Source: JAXLVB01 sp046329195 (GTDB lineage Bacteria > Bacteroidota > Bacteroidia > Cytophagales > Spirosomataceae). From it: DNA of 64,000 bases. Position 1 is the stretch's first letter. Every line of letters starts with the position of its first letter. The translations under genes and the position numbers were made by a program. The notes below the pieces were generated by a model, which was given only the letters and a program-made list of their open reading frames with translations, did not search any database and was not told the DNA's origin. The stretch covers positions 496,001 to 560,000 of the forward strand of contig JAXLVB010000001.1 of NCBI GenBank assembly GCA_046329195.1, given 5' to 3'. Of the stretch, positions 41,935-55,000 are shown piece by piece.

Positions 41935-42225
41935 ATGATTGTATGGGTGTTGTATGATATTGAAAAAGACAGAAGTCGGACTAAAGTTGCCAAAACTTGC
42001 GAACAAGCTGGCTTGTATCGGGTGCAATTCTCCTGTTTTTTGGGAACATTAACTACTAACGAAAAGGACACGCTTCGCTTGAAAATTGAAGAACTGATTA
42101 ATCCAGACAAGGATAAAGTGTATATTTTTCCGATGAATAAAGCCGAATTACAGCAGACTGACTTGCTGGGCCAAGCTTTCGATAAAGACTTGGTTAGTGA
42201 CCAAGTGAGGGCTTTATTTTTTTAG
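41935..42225 (+). CDS. cas2: Cas2 spacer-integration subunit
   Basis: The 96-aa protein has the Cas2 ferredoxin-like start MIVWVLYDIEKDRSRTK with D8, and RVQFSCFLGTL as the second strand. It forms the structural core of the Cas1-Cas2 integrase. It is 15 bp upstream of cas4. Confidence 0.96.
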   Translation: MIVWVLYDIEKDRSRTKVAKTCEQAGLYRVQFSCFLGTLTTNEKDTLRLKIEELINPDKDKVYIFPMNKAELQQTDLLGQAFDKDLVSDQVRALFF

Positions 42226-42240
42226 TAAACATTCGCCACA

Positions 42241-42816
42241 ATGCTCACGCTTACACCTTCACATATTATTGAGTACCTCTACTGCCCAAGGTTCACGTTC
42301 TTTGAGTATGTTTTGGCAATTCCACAGCACGAAGAAAAAAATTATAAGGTGATGCGAGGGCGTGGGTTACATGACCAAAGACTTGACCAGAACAAAGACT
42401 ACCTCCGAAAACGGATCGGTGCGGTTGAGAAATTGGTAGATCAGTACCTGACCAACAGTTTGCTGAGAGGTAGAGTAGATGAGGTACTCAAACTAAGTGA
42501 TGGCACCATGTCGCCCTTAGACTATAAATTTGCTCAATACGAAGGAAAGGTCTATGAAACCTACCAACGGCAGTTATTTTGCTACGCTTGGCTAATTGAA
42601 GAAAATTTCGGTTGTAAAGTCACAAAAGGCTTTTTGGTTTATACTCGGAGCAATAATAAAGTAGTAGAAGTTGCCATTACAGAAGACGATAAGCAATTAG
42701 TAAAAGATGCAGCTCATGCCATCGAGATGATAATAGATAAAAATTTCTATCCAAAAGCTACAAAATATAAGCAACGTTGTTTATCTTGCACCTATCGGAA
42801 TATTTGTACACAGTAG
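42241..42816 (+). CDS. cas4: Cas4 exonuclease (PAM-selecting adaptation factor)
   Basis: The 191-aa protein has RecB-type nuclease residues (H44 in GLHDQ, D80 in GRVDEV, D94 and K96 in PLDYK) and four cysteines for an iron-sulfur cluster (C15 in YLYCPRF; C180, C183 and C189 in the C-terminal segment). Cas4 trims prespacers and checks the PAM. It is the last gene before the leader. Its position after cas2 is unusual; type I-B operons more often have cas4 before cas1. Confidence 0.95.
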   Translation: MLTLTPSHIIEYLYCPRFTFFEYVLAIPQHEEKNYKVMRGRGLHDQRLDQNKDYLRKRIGAVEKLVDQYLTNSLLRGRVDEVLKLSDGTMSPLDYKFAQYEGKVYETYQRQLFCYAWLIEENFGCKVTKGFLVYTRSNNKVVEVAITEDDKQLVKDAAHAIEMIIDKNFYPKATKYKQRCLSCTYRNICTQ

Positions 42817-43014
42817 TGTAAAGTCCGAGTGGTAATTTATTTATCTATCAACTCAAAATAGCATGTATATAATTGATTATAAGAATGTTAAGCTTCCGGA
42901 AAGTATTCTAAAAACGAAGCAAAAAAGCTCTTTGACATACTGTTTTACAACAAAAGAAGAAATTAATAAGCCTACAGAAGCTCCTAAAAATCAGATTATT
43001 ACATTAATTTGCGG
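42817..43014 (+). promoter_or_regulatory. CRISPR leader
   Basis: An AT-rich 198-bp stretch lies between cas4 and the first repeat. The repeats are in the orientation that ends GAAAC, so transcription runs from here into the array and new spacers should enter at 43052. A TTTGACATA string near 42932 could be part of the array promoter. A short frame through this region (42863-43048) runs into the first repeat and is not credible as a gene. Confidence 0.75.
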
Positions 43015-46000
43015 CTTCGAGTACAAAATCCAAATTCAGAAGGATTGAAACTACACTTCCAGCTTGATGGGTAGAATATGCCCCTTGTCTTCGAGTACAA
43101 AATCCAAATTCAGAAGGATTGAAACAGATGCAGTCAGTAGCGTAAGCAACGTTTACAATACTACTTCGAGTACAAAATCCAAATTCAGAAGGATTGAAAC
43201 TCAAGTTTAAAAACATCATAAGCCCTTCTACGCTCGTCTTCGAGTACAAAATCCAAATTCAGAAGGATTGAAACTAAGCCAATGCCGAATATCCAGAGAG
43301 CTTTCCTTCACTCTTCGAGTACAAAATCCAAATTCAGAAGGATTGAAACAATGAGGCGGCCTGGAGCTTTTCGGTTGACTTGGTGTACTTCGAGTACAAA
43401 ATCCAAATTCAGAAGGATTGAAACAGCAGCACTTCTGAGCCAGACTTCAGGAATCTGGTTTTCTTCGAGTACAAAATCCAAATTCAGAAGGATTGAAACT
43501 TTTTGTTCGCTTGTCATCCGAATATAAGAAATTGACTTCGAGTACAAAATCCAAATTCAGAAGGATTGAAACTTCTGCAAGTTGACCAATCGGAGTGTCG
43601 CTTAAGTAGCTTCGAGTACAAAATCCAAATTCAGAAGGATTGAAACCCTGATTTCTCGTGAAAAAACAAAAGCCATTGTGCAACTTCGAGTACAAAATCC
43701 AAATTCAGAAGGATTGAAACAAACATAGGAAACAAACGCACCACACCACATGCGAGCTTCGAGTACAAAATCCAAATTCAGAAGGATTGAAACCAGCAAT
43801 AGCTGCTTGGTAGGCGTACTTGTCAACAGACTTCGAGTACAAAATCCAAATTCAGAAGGATTGAAACTCGCTTTAAAGGGGCTTTTATGCGCTTTTGGCT
43901 TTTCTTCGAGTACAAAATCCAAATTCAGAAGGATTGAAACCGTATCACGATTCCGTTGTGGTCGCTCAAAATACGGCTTCGAGTACAAAATCCAAATTCA
44001 GAAGGATTGAAACTTTAAAGGCTGTGAAATGGAGAGCGGCCACAGTGGCTCTTCGAGTACAAAATCCAAATTCAGAAGGATTGAAACAGGCTGAAAGCCG
44101 TCAAAACAACCCCGAAGATGAATTGTCTTCGAGTACAAAATCCAAATTCAGAAGGATTGAAACATTGCCACTATGTCTATCGTAGGCAAACTGGCGGATC
44201 TTCGAGTACAAAATCCAAATTCAGAAGGATTGAAACCCGCTTCACTTCTTATCAAGTCATGTAGTGCTTCAACTTCGAGTACAAAATCCAAATTCAGAAG
44301 GATTGAAACATTACGTCTCCATTGGCCAAATCAGAGCCATACGACCTTCGAGTACAAAATCCAAATTCAGAAGGATTGAAACTAAGCCAATGCCGAATAT
44401 CCAGAGAGCTTTCCTTCACCTTCGAGTACAAAATCCAAATTCAGAAGGATTGAAACTTGAACGCCGTGAGGGAGGCAGTTGGAAAAACGATTATCTTCGA
44501 GTACAAAATCCAAATTCAGAAGGATTGAAACCTTGCTATTTCGTCGGCTGAGATGTACATGCTAGTACTTCGAGTACAAAATCCAAATTCAGAAGGATTG
44601 AAACGGGTAACCCTGGCCGTGCAAAACAACGACAAAGTCGCTTCGAGTACAAAATCCAAATTCAGAAGGATTGAAACCAGGCGCTGAAGGAGCAATCCTA
44701 TGGGACAATGTTGCTTCGAGTACAAAATCCAAATTCAGAAGGATTGAAACATGCTGTGATTTGTGTAATGCTTCAAACCGTACCTCCCTTCGAGTACAAA
44801 ATCCAAATTCAGAAGGATTGAAACGATCAGCCACTCTAAAAGCAGTCGGCGTTTTTTCCAAGCTTCGAGTACAAAATCCAAATTCAGAAGGATTGAAACT
44901 GAATAAACTTGCCAATTAACGCATCAAATGTGACTCTTCGAGTACAAAATCCAAATTCAGAAGGATTGAAACTCATCCTTAGCAGGCTTCAACACCTCCG
45001 GCACATGGTCTTCGAGTACAAAATCCAAATTCAGAAGGATTGAAACCCTACGAATCAAACTTTACCCAAATTGCTGGTTTGATCTTCGAGTACAAAATCC
45101 AAATTCAGAAGGATTGAAACCAGAGGCGGGTATAATTGCCGCCATTTTTTCCGGTACATCTTCGAGTACAAAATCCAAATTCAGAAGGATTGAAACTTAA
45201 AGTAATCATAAATTTTGTCTAGGGCTGCCTTGCCTTCGAGTACAAAATCCAAATTCAGAAGGATTGAAACATAAGATTTTTGCAGGTGAGTACGCAAACA
45301 TTGATACTTCGAGTACAAAATCCAAATTCAGAAGGATTGAAACTTGCCGCTATTGATACCAATACTTGCTGGTGTGAGTGTCTTCGAGTACAAAATCCAA
45401 ATTCAGAAGGATTGAAACTCCGAAATTATAATGGCTATAACCCCGAGATTAAATTTCTTCGAGTACAAAATCCAAATTCAGAAGGATTGAAACTAAAAAA
45501 CAGCAAGGCATCCTGTGGCTGGGGTAGAGCTTCGAGTACAAAATCCAAATTCAGAAGGATTGAAACCAAGTTTCGACTGGACGATACAAGTTCTAAAACT
45601 CCACTCTTCGAGTACAAAATCCAAATTCAGAAGGATTGAAACATGATTGGTATAATCACAATGACTAATACTGAAAACCTCTTCGAGTACAAAATCCAAA
45701 TTCAGAAGGATTGAAACCTTGCCACCACTTTTTGCTGAGAACTTTTTGATTCCTTCTTCGAGTACAAAATCCAAATTCAGAAGGATTGAAACTCCGACGA
45801 ACCTTTTTTCCAATAACAACCATGAAACCAACTTCGAGTACAAAATCCAAATTCAGAAGGATTGAAACGGGAGTATTACCTGGGCCTACTCCAGTACCGG
45901 AACTTCTTCGAGTACAAAATCCAAATTCAGAAGGATTGAAACAGAAGGGCATTACCCTCATGATAAGAGCGTTTTTGGCTTCGAGTACAAAATCCAAATT

Positions 46001-49000
46001 CAGAAGGATTGAAACACCAATTCCAACACAGCATAAACGAATGTTTGCATTACTTCGAGTACAAAATCCAAATTCAGAAGGATTGAAACAGCCTTAGTAG
46101 TGGAACAACCAATACGAATGTGAACATCTTCGAGTACAAAATCCAAATTCAGAAGGATTGAAACCCACACAGGACACAAAAAAGCCCCGACGCATCGCAT
46201 CCTTCGAGTACAAAATCCAAATTCAGAAGGATTGAAACTCGAACGGTAAGGAAAACGGACGGCACCGCTCGAAACTTCGAGTACAAAATCCAAATTCAGA
46301 AGGATTGAAACAAATAATACCGTTGCCCCACGGTATGCAATGCCAGGCGCTTCGAGTACAAAATCCAAATTCAGAAGGATTGAAACAAGTGTAGGCATTG
46401 AGAGAACCCAAACCAGTAACTAGTCTTCGAGTACAAAATCCAAATTCAGAAGGATTGAAACCATATTTCTGATGAAACAAAAAAGCCCTAAACCAATGCT
46501 TCGAGTACAAAATCCAAATTCAGAAGGATTGAAACTAGATGAGGAGGCAGAGCTAGGCAAGGATGTTCGGCTCTTCGAGTACAAAATCCAAATTCAGAAG
46601 GATTGAAACACAAAGAACCGATGATTATTAAGCCCATCACAAATAAGCTTCGAGTACAAAATCCAAATTCAGAAGGATTGAAACTTCGAGAAGACGCTTG
46701 AGACACTAGTCAAGCCTGTTGACTTCGAGTACAAAATCCAAATTCAGAAGGATTGAAACAAACTAGAAAATTCCTGCAAAACTGACTTCTTGACTCTTCG
46801 AGTACAAAATCCAAATTCAGAAGGATTGAAACTTCGACAAGCCCTACTCGTATCTTACCGCCGAAGAATCTTCGAGTACAAAATCCAAATTCAGAAGGAT
46901 TGAAACTCGTCAGGGCTGACAATTTGTTAGCTCAATCAACGACTTCGAGTACAAAATCCAAATTCAGAAGGATTGAAACCTTTGTACTTACCTACTGTTG
47001 CGGTCTGACTGCCTTCTTCGAGTACAAAATCCAAATTCAGAAGGATTGAAACGTACTTTTTCCCTTTGAGCCTGTAATAACTCCTACCTCTTCGAGTACA
47101 AAATCCAAATTCAGAAGGATTGAAACCTTCGTCGTGTACCGAAGCAGGTCTGCATCGTTCAACCTTCGAGTACAAAATCCAAATTCAGAAGGATTGAAAC
47201 GCGAAATGTTTTACATGAGCAACGGGCAGCCGACCTTCTTCGAGTACAAAATCCAAATTCAGAAGGATTGAAACACCTCACGCTTGCGGCGGGTTTTCTG
47301 CCAGACGCCTTCTTCGAGTACAAAATCCAAATTCAGAAGGATTGAAACATTGCGTCGTGACGGCTCAGACCTGTGGTGGTTACCTCTTCGAGTACAAAAT
47401 CCAAATTCAGAAGGATTGAAACTCAAAAACCCTAAAAACAGCCCTTTTTTTGCGGTGTCTTCGAGTACAAAATCCAAATTCAGAAGGATTGAAACTCCAA
47501 CCTTCTTAACCCTCAAACTACAATCAAAACAGACTTCGAGTACAAAATCCAAATTCAGAAGGATTGAAACACCTCGAAAACGTAGAGAACCGAGTACCAG
47601 GGAGCAAACTTCGAGTACAAAATCCAAATTCAGAAGGATTGAAACGGGTATCTAACGTATCAAGGTCCTCAATACGGTCTTGCTTCGAGTACAAAATCCA
47701 AATTCAGAAGGATTGAAACATAAAGGATGGACACAGAAAAAATTGTGTGGAGAAACTTCGAGTACAAAATCCAAATTCAGAAGGATTGAAACTCGGCCAA
47801 CACAAACAGCTACAAATGGGACTTTGGAGACTTCGAGTACAAAATCCAAATTCAGAAGGATTGAAACTCAATTCCAAACCAGCCCCCTTTTAAAACATAA
47901 GTCACCTTCGAGTACAAAATCCAAATTCAGAAGGATTGAAACGCCCACACACACGGCTAAAATTTCAAGCCTACGGTTCTTCGAGTACAAAATCCAAATT
48001 CAGAAGGATTGAAACTTCTAAACTATTCCGCCGATAGTGGCGAATTATTACACTTCGAGTACAAAATCCAAATTCAGAAGGATTGAAACGACCAAAAAGC
48101 TCAACAAACTCAATTTTGGCGATCAACTTCGAGTACAAAATCCAAATTCAGAAGGATTGAAACACCAGCTCATGAACGGCGAGGCACTCCCCACACCGGA
48201 GCTTCGAGTACAAAATCCAAATTCAGAAGGATTGAAACATCAACAAAATTATTAAAACTGAATCTGAAAACTCCCCTTCGAGTACAAAATCCAAATTCAG
48301 AAGGATTGAAACATTTGAGTGGGTCATCAAGCATTTTGTTGATTTCGTCTTCGAGTACAAAATCCAAATTCAGAAGGATTGAAACTCCTGATAGGAAATT
48401 TCTTTTGATGTTCATTCAGAATCTTCGAGTACAAAATCCAAATTCAGAAGGATTGAAACCTAAAGTGATTTTCATAAGCTGGGGGGCGGTTCGGTCTTCG
48501 AGTACAAAATCCAAATTCAGAAGGATTGAAACGATGAACAGGTTACAGATTTCGGCGGCGGTGTTGGCCTTCGAGTACAAAATCCAAATTCAGAAGGATT
48601 GAAACTTAGACAGTAGCTTATCCGTTGTTTTGTTAGACCTGTCTTCGAGTACAAAATCCAAATTCAGAAGGATTGAAACACATCCTAGAGCGTTCTTCAG
48701 TTCTGACGGCGACTAATCTTCGAGTACAAAATCCAAATTCAGAAGGATTGAAACATGAAATTGTCAAGCGAGAGACTATACATAACTAATCCTTCGAGTA
48801 CAAAATCCAAATTCAGAAGGATTGAAACCAGGGTGCTTAAATACGACATTGAAGAGTTGCAAAACTTCGAGTACAAAATCCAAATTCAGAAGGATTGAAA
48901 CCCGATATGATTATGAAAAAACAGTCCCGGCGTATCAACTTCGAGTACAAAATCCAAATTCAGAAGGATTGAAACTTCAGAGCTGTTGGTGCAGTCATCG

Positions 49001-52000
49001 GCTTAGTAGCCTCTTCGAGTACAAAATCCAAATTCAGAAGGATTGAAACAACACAATAGTGTCTAAATTAACACGAATAAGTTCCGGCTTCGAGTACAAA
49101 ATCCAAATTCAGAAGGATTGAAACCCAAGCAGAAAGCGGCAGAAATCAGACGAAACATGGCTTCGAGTACAAAATCCAAATTCAGAAGGATTGAAACGAC
49201 AACATAATAGCCATTGAGTTTCATGGCAATTCGATCTTCGAGTACAAAATCCAAATTCAGAAGGATTGAAACGGCAATATGAAGCATTAGGATTAGGATT
49301 CATTACGCTTCTTCGAGTACAAAATCCAAATTCAGAAGGATTGAAACACGGCCTTGATGCAACCAAACAACCCGATATGCTCACTTCGAGTACAAAATCC
49401 AAATTCAGAAGGATTGAAACGCAAGGCTGATTTGACCAATATTCCAAGTAACCGTTCTTCGAGTACAAAATCCAAATTCAGAAGGATTGAAACCCAAAAC
49501 ATATTGAAGCATGAAAGTCACAAAAATTGACTTCGAGTACAAAATCCAAATTCAGAAGGATTGAAACACGAGGCTAACCCCCGTTACGGCCATCTCTTCC
49601 ACAACTTCGAGTACAAAATCCAAATTCAGAAGGATTGAAACACCTTGTTGTTGATAGAAAGCCTTATAGGCAGCGTTCTTCGAGTACAAAATCCAAATTC
49701 AGAAGGATTGAAACGCCCCTGTAAATCAGCCCAATAACTCCAAATTACCCAAACTTCGAGTACAAAATCCAAATTCAGAAGGATTGAAACAGGTGTGGAT
49801 AAGTGACGAAATCCTTTGGGATGCGGCTTCGAGTACAAAATCCAAATTCAGAAGGATTGAAACACAGGCTGGCAAGACCCAAATTCTACCGATATTCACC
49901 TTCGAGTACAAAATCCAAATTCAGAAGGATTGAAACCCTTGCCCAATAGCAAGGAAAACCACGATATTTTCAGCCTTCGAGTACAAAATCCAAATTCAGA
50001 AGGATTGAAACTGTTTTTGATTTTTGCAATGTCATCCACACGAGCGTAGCTTCGAGTACAAAATCCAAATTCAGAAGGATTGAAACGACTATGGTACCGA
50101 CTACATCGAAATTCCAGAACTAACTTCGAGTACAAAATCCAAATTCAGAAGGATTGAAACGCCCTTATGCCTTGCTTACTCAGCAAAAAACAGGCATCTT
50201 CGAGTACAAAATCCAAATTCAGAAGGATTGAAACATACTTGGTCCGAGAAGATTACGTATGCCAATCATCTCTTCGAGTACAAAATCCAAATTCAGAAGG
50301 ATTGAAACATCAAGATTGAAGGCAAGCGATACAGCTACGGAGGCAATCTTCGAGTACAAAATCCAAATTCAGAAGGATTGAAACTCCTATACCTACTTAT
50401 CAAGAATCGAAAATGAGAGACCTTCGAGTACAAAATCCAAATTCAGAAGGATTGAAACACCGTTTCCGAGGTATTGGTACAGGATACCCGCATCGCTTCG
50501 AGTACAAAATCCAAATTCAGAAGGATTGAAACCGGTAGATGTGTACGGGCGTATCACTTCTGCGAGTAATCTTCGAGTACAAAATCCAAATTCAGAAGGA
50601 TTGAAACTCCCTGGTATGTTGGTGAGTGAGCAGTTTGTGACGCCTTCGAGTACAAAATCCAAATTCAGAAGGATTGAAACTACAAGGAATCGTTGAAAAC
50701 GACGACTTGTTACCGATCTTCGAGTACAAAATCCAAATTCAGAAGGATTGAAACCATAACAATTAGCCAACTATCCACAGGGTCACACTTGCTTCGAGTA
50801 CAAAATCCAAATTCAGAAGGATTGAAACCCCATAAACCTTCCTACTTCTGATAGGGCTGCAAGTTTCTTCGAGTACAAAATCCAAATTCAGAAGGATTGA
50901 AACAACATAGTCAGGTGGCGGAATATAGCGTTAAAATAAGCTTCGAGTACAAAATCCAAATTCAGAAGGATTGAAACACAACCATGCTCGCCCGTTTCTA
51001 AAGATGACGGGGACTTCGAGTACAAAATCCAAATTCAGAAGGATTGAAACAATTGTATCAGCAGGGAAAGTATTTCAGCGAGTATCAGCTTCGAGTACAA
51101 AATCCAAATTCAGAAGGATTGAAACTGCGCTTGGTGAGATTGAAGAGGGGTATGTGTGGATGGCTTCGAGTACAAAATCCAAATTCAGAAGGATTGAAAC
51201 CTTTTAACACCTCCCAAGCCTTGTTTTTCAACAAGGCATCTTCGAGTACAAAATCCAAATTCAGAAGGATTGAAACTCAGTTTTTGAGACTTTCGCAGGG
51301 TAGAAACAGGAGGACTTCGAGTACAAAATCCAAATTCAGAAGGATTGAAACTCTATGTAAGCAAATCGCCAACCTACTTTTCCGTAACTTCTTCGAGTAC
51401 AAAATCCAAATTCAGAAGGATTGAAACATTATTGCTATACAGGTTTCAATGTCATGCGCAAGTGTCTTCGAGTACAAAATCCAAATTCAGAAGGATTGAA
51501 ACGTACAAAAAGGTAAATACGCCTGTAAATGTAGCTCAAACTTCGAGTACAAAATCCAAATTCAGAAGGATTGAAACTCGGTAGTATCGCAAGCCCAAAA
51601 CGGCTCTGATACATCTTCGAGTACAAAATCCAAATTCAGAAGGATTGAAACGCTTTCCGCTGTCAGGCGGGTTGCTGCCCATGAACAACTTCGAGTACAA
51701 AATCCAAATTCAGAAGGATTGAAACCTTATTGCTGCGGTGATGTTGCGATTGACCTCAACACTTCGAGTACAAAATCCAAATTCAGAAGGATTGAAACAC
51801 TGGCCTAGAATTGTATCAATAGCTTGGCAAGTTTACTTCGAGTACAAAATCCAAATTCAGAAGGATTGAAACGAGAGTTTGGCCGAAAATATTGGCATGA
51901 TGCGGGGGCTTCGAGTACAAAATCCAAATTCAGAAGGATTGAAACTAGAAAAACAGTTAATCGAGAACACGCAAAAACAAGGAGACTTCGAGTACAAAAT

Positions 52001-55000
52001 CCAAATTCAGAAGGATTGAAACAATCTTAACAGGTTCACAATGTGGCTTTGAAGTGCTACTTCGAGTACAAAATCCAAATTCAGAAGGATTGAAACGTTC
52101 ATTAATGAACATTAATAGTGCTACAATTACAACTTCGAGTACAAAATCCAAATTCAGAAGGATTGAAACCCAAAAATGTAATGATAACAATACTACCCGG
52201 TGCAATCTTCGAGTACAAAATCCAAATTCAGAAGGATTGAAACAACAACGATTAACCCCTAACCATGCCGACCCACCAAGTCTTCGAGTACAAAATCCAA
52301 ATTCAGAAGGATTGAAACGGGAAGTACGGTCATCGTCGAAAATGTATATACAGAACTTCGAGTACAAAATCCAAATTCAGAAGGATTGAAACCACAGTCT
52401 GTTGACTTCTTCTTGTAGTAGCTTGATGTCTTCGAGTACAAAATCCAAATTCAGAAGGATTGAAACATTGTTCGGGCTGGATTCGTAGATGCAAATTCCG
52501 TAGCTTCGAGTACAAAATCCAAATTCAGAAGGATTGAAACCAATTTAATCCGCCTGTAACAACTACTTCAAGTACAGACTTCGAGTACAAAATCCAAATT
52601 CAGAAGGATTGAAACCCTCATTACCTTAGAAAGCAATACCAGCGCAAAAAATCTTCGAGTACAAAATCCAAATTCAGAAGGATTGAAACATAGATATTGA
52701 GTTGCATTAGATGACAAGTAAAGATTCTTCGAGTACAAAATCCAAATTCAGAAGGATTGAAACTTGGATTTTGGCCAGCTTTTCGGGGCTTACCTTGTTC
52801 TTCGAGTACAAAATCCAAATTCAGAAGGATTGAAACACATGACATTCAAAGAACTATTGTTTTCGTGTAAGGTCTTCGAGTACAAAATCCAAATTCAGAA
52901 GGATTGAAACCCAAGCACGTATTGCCTTTCCTAACCAAAGCTCAATACTTCGAGTACAAAATCCAAATTCAGAAGGATTGAAACTAAATAGGTTCGTAGA
53001 TGTTGAATGGCATGACTGTGCTTCGAGTACAAAATCCAAATTCAGAAGGATTGAAACATGAGTAGATTCGTAAGATCTATCTGTGTGTTGGACCTTCGAG
53101 TACAAAATCCAAATTCAGAAGGATTGAAACATAATATACCCTAACAATAAGTAATGCGTTTGACAGTCTTCGAGTACAAAATCCAAATTCAGAAGGATTG
53201 AAACAGGACTATCAGGGGTAGTTCACAGGCAATTACAATGCACTTCGAGTACAAAATCCAAATTCAGAAGGATTGAAACTCACTACCAAGATGACCAAAG
53301 GCATAGACCTATCCACGGCTTCGAGTACAAAATCCAAATTCAGAAGGATTGAAACTTAAACTGATTGGTTAACTCGTTGAGCGTTTGAAGCGGTCTTCGA
53401 GTACAAAATCCAAATTCAGAAGGATTGAAACTGCCATTCAAAAGCGGTCTGGATATACCGATTCCTTGCTTCGAGTACAAAATCCAAATTCAGAAGGATT
53501 GAAACGAAGCATGAGGACTAATCCTGTTTTGTCGTCGTGTTCTTCGAGTACAAAATCCAAATTCAGAAGGATTGAAACCTGACAAAATCTTCTTGCATTA
53601 AGGCAGCTTCGTCGTCTTCGAGTACAAAATCCAAATTCAGAAGGATTGAAACGCAATCCTGACTGGATTGCGAGTTTGGCAGCGAGTAACTTCGAGTACA
53701 AAATCCAAATTCAGAAGGATTGAAACGGTGATGACGCACGTACTCATGTTCGTAACTATCAATAACTTCGAGTACAAAATCCAAATTCAGAAGGATTGAA
53801 ACTCCAACTCGGTCTGTACTTTTGTAGCTACCTCCTTTCTTCGAGTACAAAATCCAAATTCAGAAGGATTGAAACGTTGATACGGCAGAAAATCGTCGTG
53901 ATTAGGTGGTACTTCGAGTACAAAATCCAAATTCAGAAGGATTGAAACTCATCGAAAACCCAGCCCAAGGCCGTATGCACAACTTCTTCGAGTACAAAAT
54001 CCAAATTCAGAAGGATTGAAACAAGCCAGCTATTGAGGCAATAGCTGAAAAAACGTCGAATCTTCGAGTACAAAATCCAAATTCAGAAGGATTGAAACAG
54101 ATTCTTGGAATGATTCTACCTTTGTTTTGATGTCCTTCGAGTACAAAATCCAAATTCAGAAGGATTGAAACACGGCTTTTTCAATCCGTACAATTTCTTG
54201 ATTGATTGCTTCGAGTACAAAATCCAAATTCAGAAGGATTGAAACTTTTTCTACGCCTGCTGCTGTAGCGACTCGCACAAGTCTTCGAGTACAAAATCCA
54301 AATTCAGAAGGATTGAAACGTTTCGATGTCCCGACAACTCAAATCAAGCTTGAAGCCTTCGAGTACAAAATCCAAATTCAGAAGGATTGAAACTCCTTCA
54401 GGTGGTTTCGTACATAGCCAGCTAAAAACGCCTTCGAGTACAAAATCCAAATTCAGAAGGATTGAAACAGTCTTGAGCGTTTCCTTGAGCTTTTCGTTAT
54501 AGCCGTCTTCGAGTACAAAATCCAAATTCAGAAGGATTGAAACTCTTAAATCTACCCAAAATACGTTGTGTTCTATTCAAACTTCGAGTACAAAATCCAA
54601 ATTCAGAAGGATTGAAACTTTTTCTACGCCTGCTGCTGTAGCGACTCGCACAAGTCTTCGAGTACAAAATCCAAATTCAGAAGGATTGAAACAAATCACC
54701 CTAAAAACCTACACCCGTAACCAACATACTTCGAGTACAAAATCCAAATTCAGAAGGATTGAAACCTGGCTCGGTTTACCATCATCATCGGGTTGATTTC
54801 TCTTCGAGTACAAAATCCAAATTCAGAAGGATTGAAACCTAAGATGCACGGAATGCAAAGCATCTATGCAATTACCTTCGAGTACAAAATCCAAATTCAG
54901 AAGGATTGAAACAATATGAGCTTGAAAACAGGGAAGTAAATGACAAATCTTCGAGTACAAAATCCAAATTCAGAAGGATTGAAACCGGGATTGACCCTTG

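Noticed and set aside
42863..43048. 61-codon frame through the leader into the first repeat
   Set aside because: It ends inside repeat 1 with repeat-derived residues and lies in the leader, so it is very unlikely to be a gene.
46685..46722. Spacer 50 beginning ttcgag like the repeat start
   Set aside because: Only six bases match; unit lengths are normal, so this is chance and not a partial repeat.
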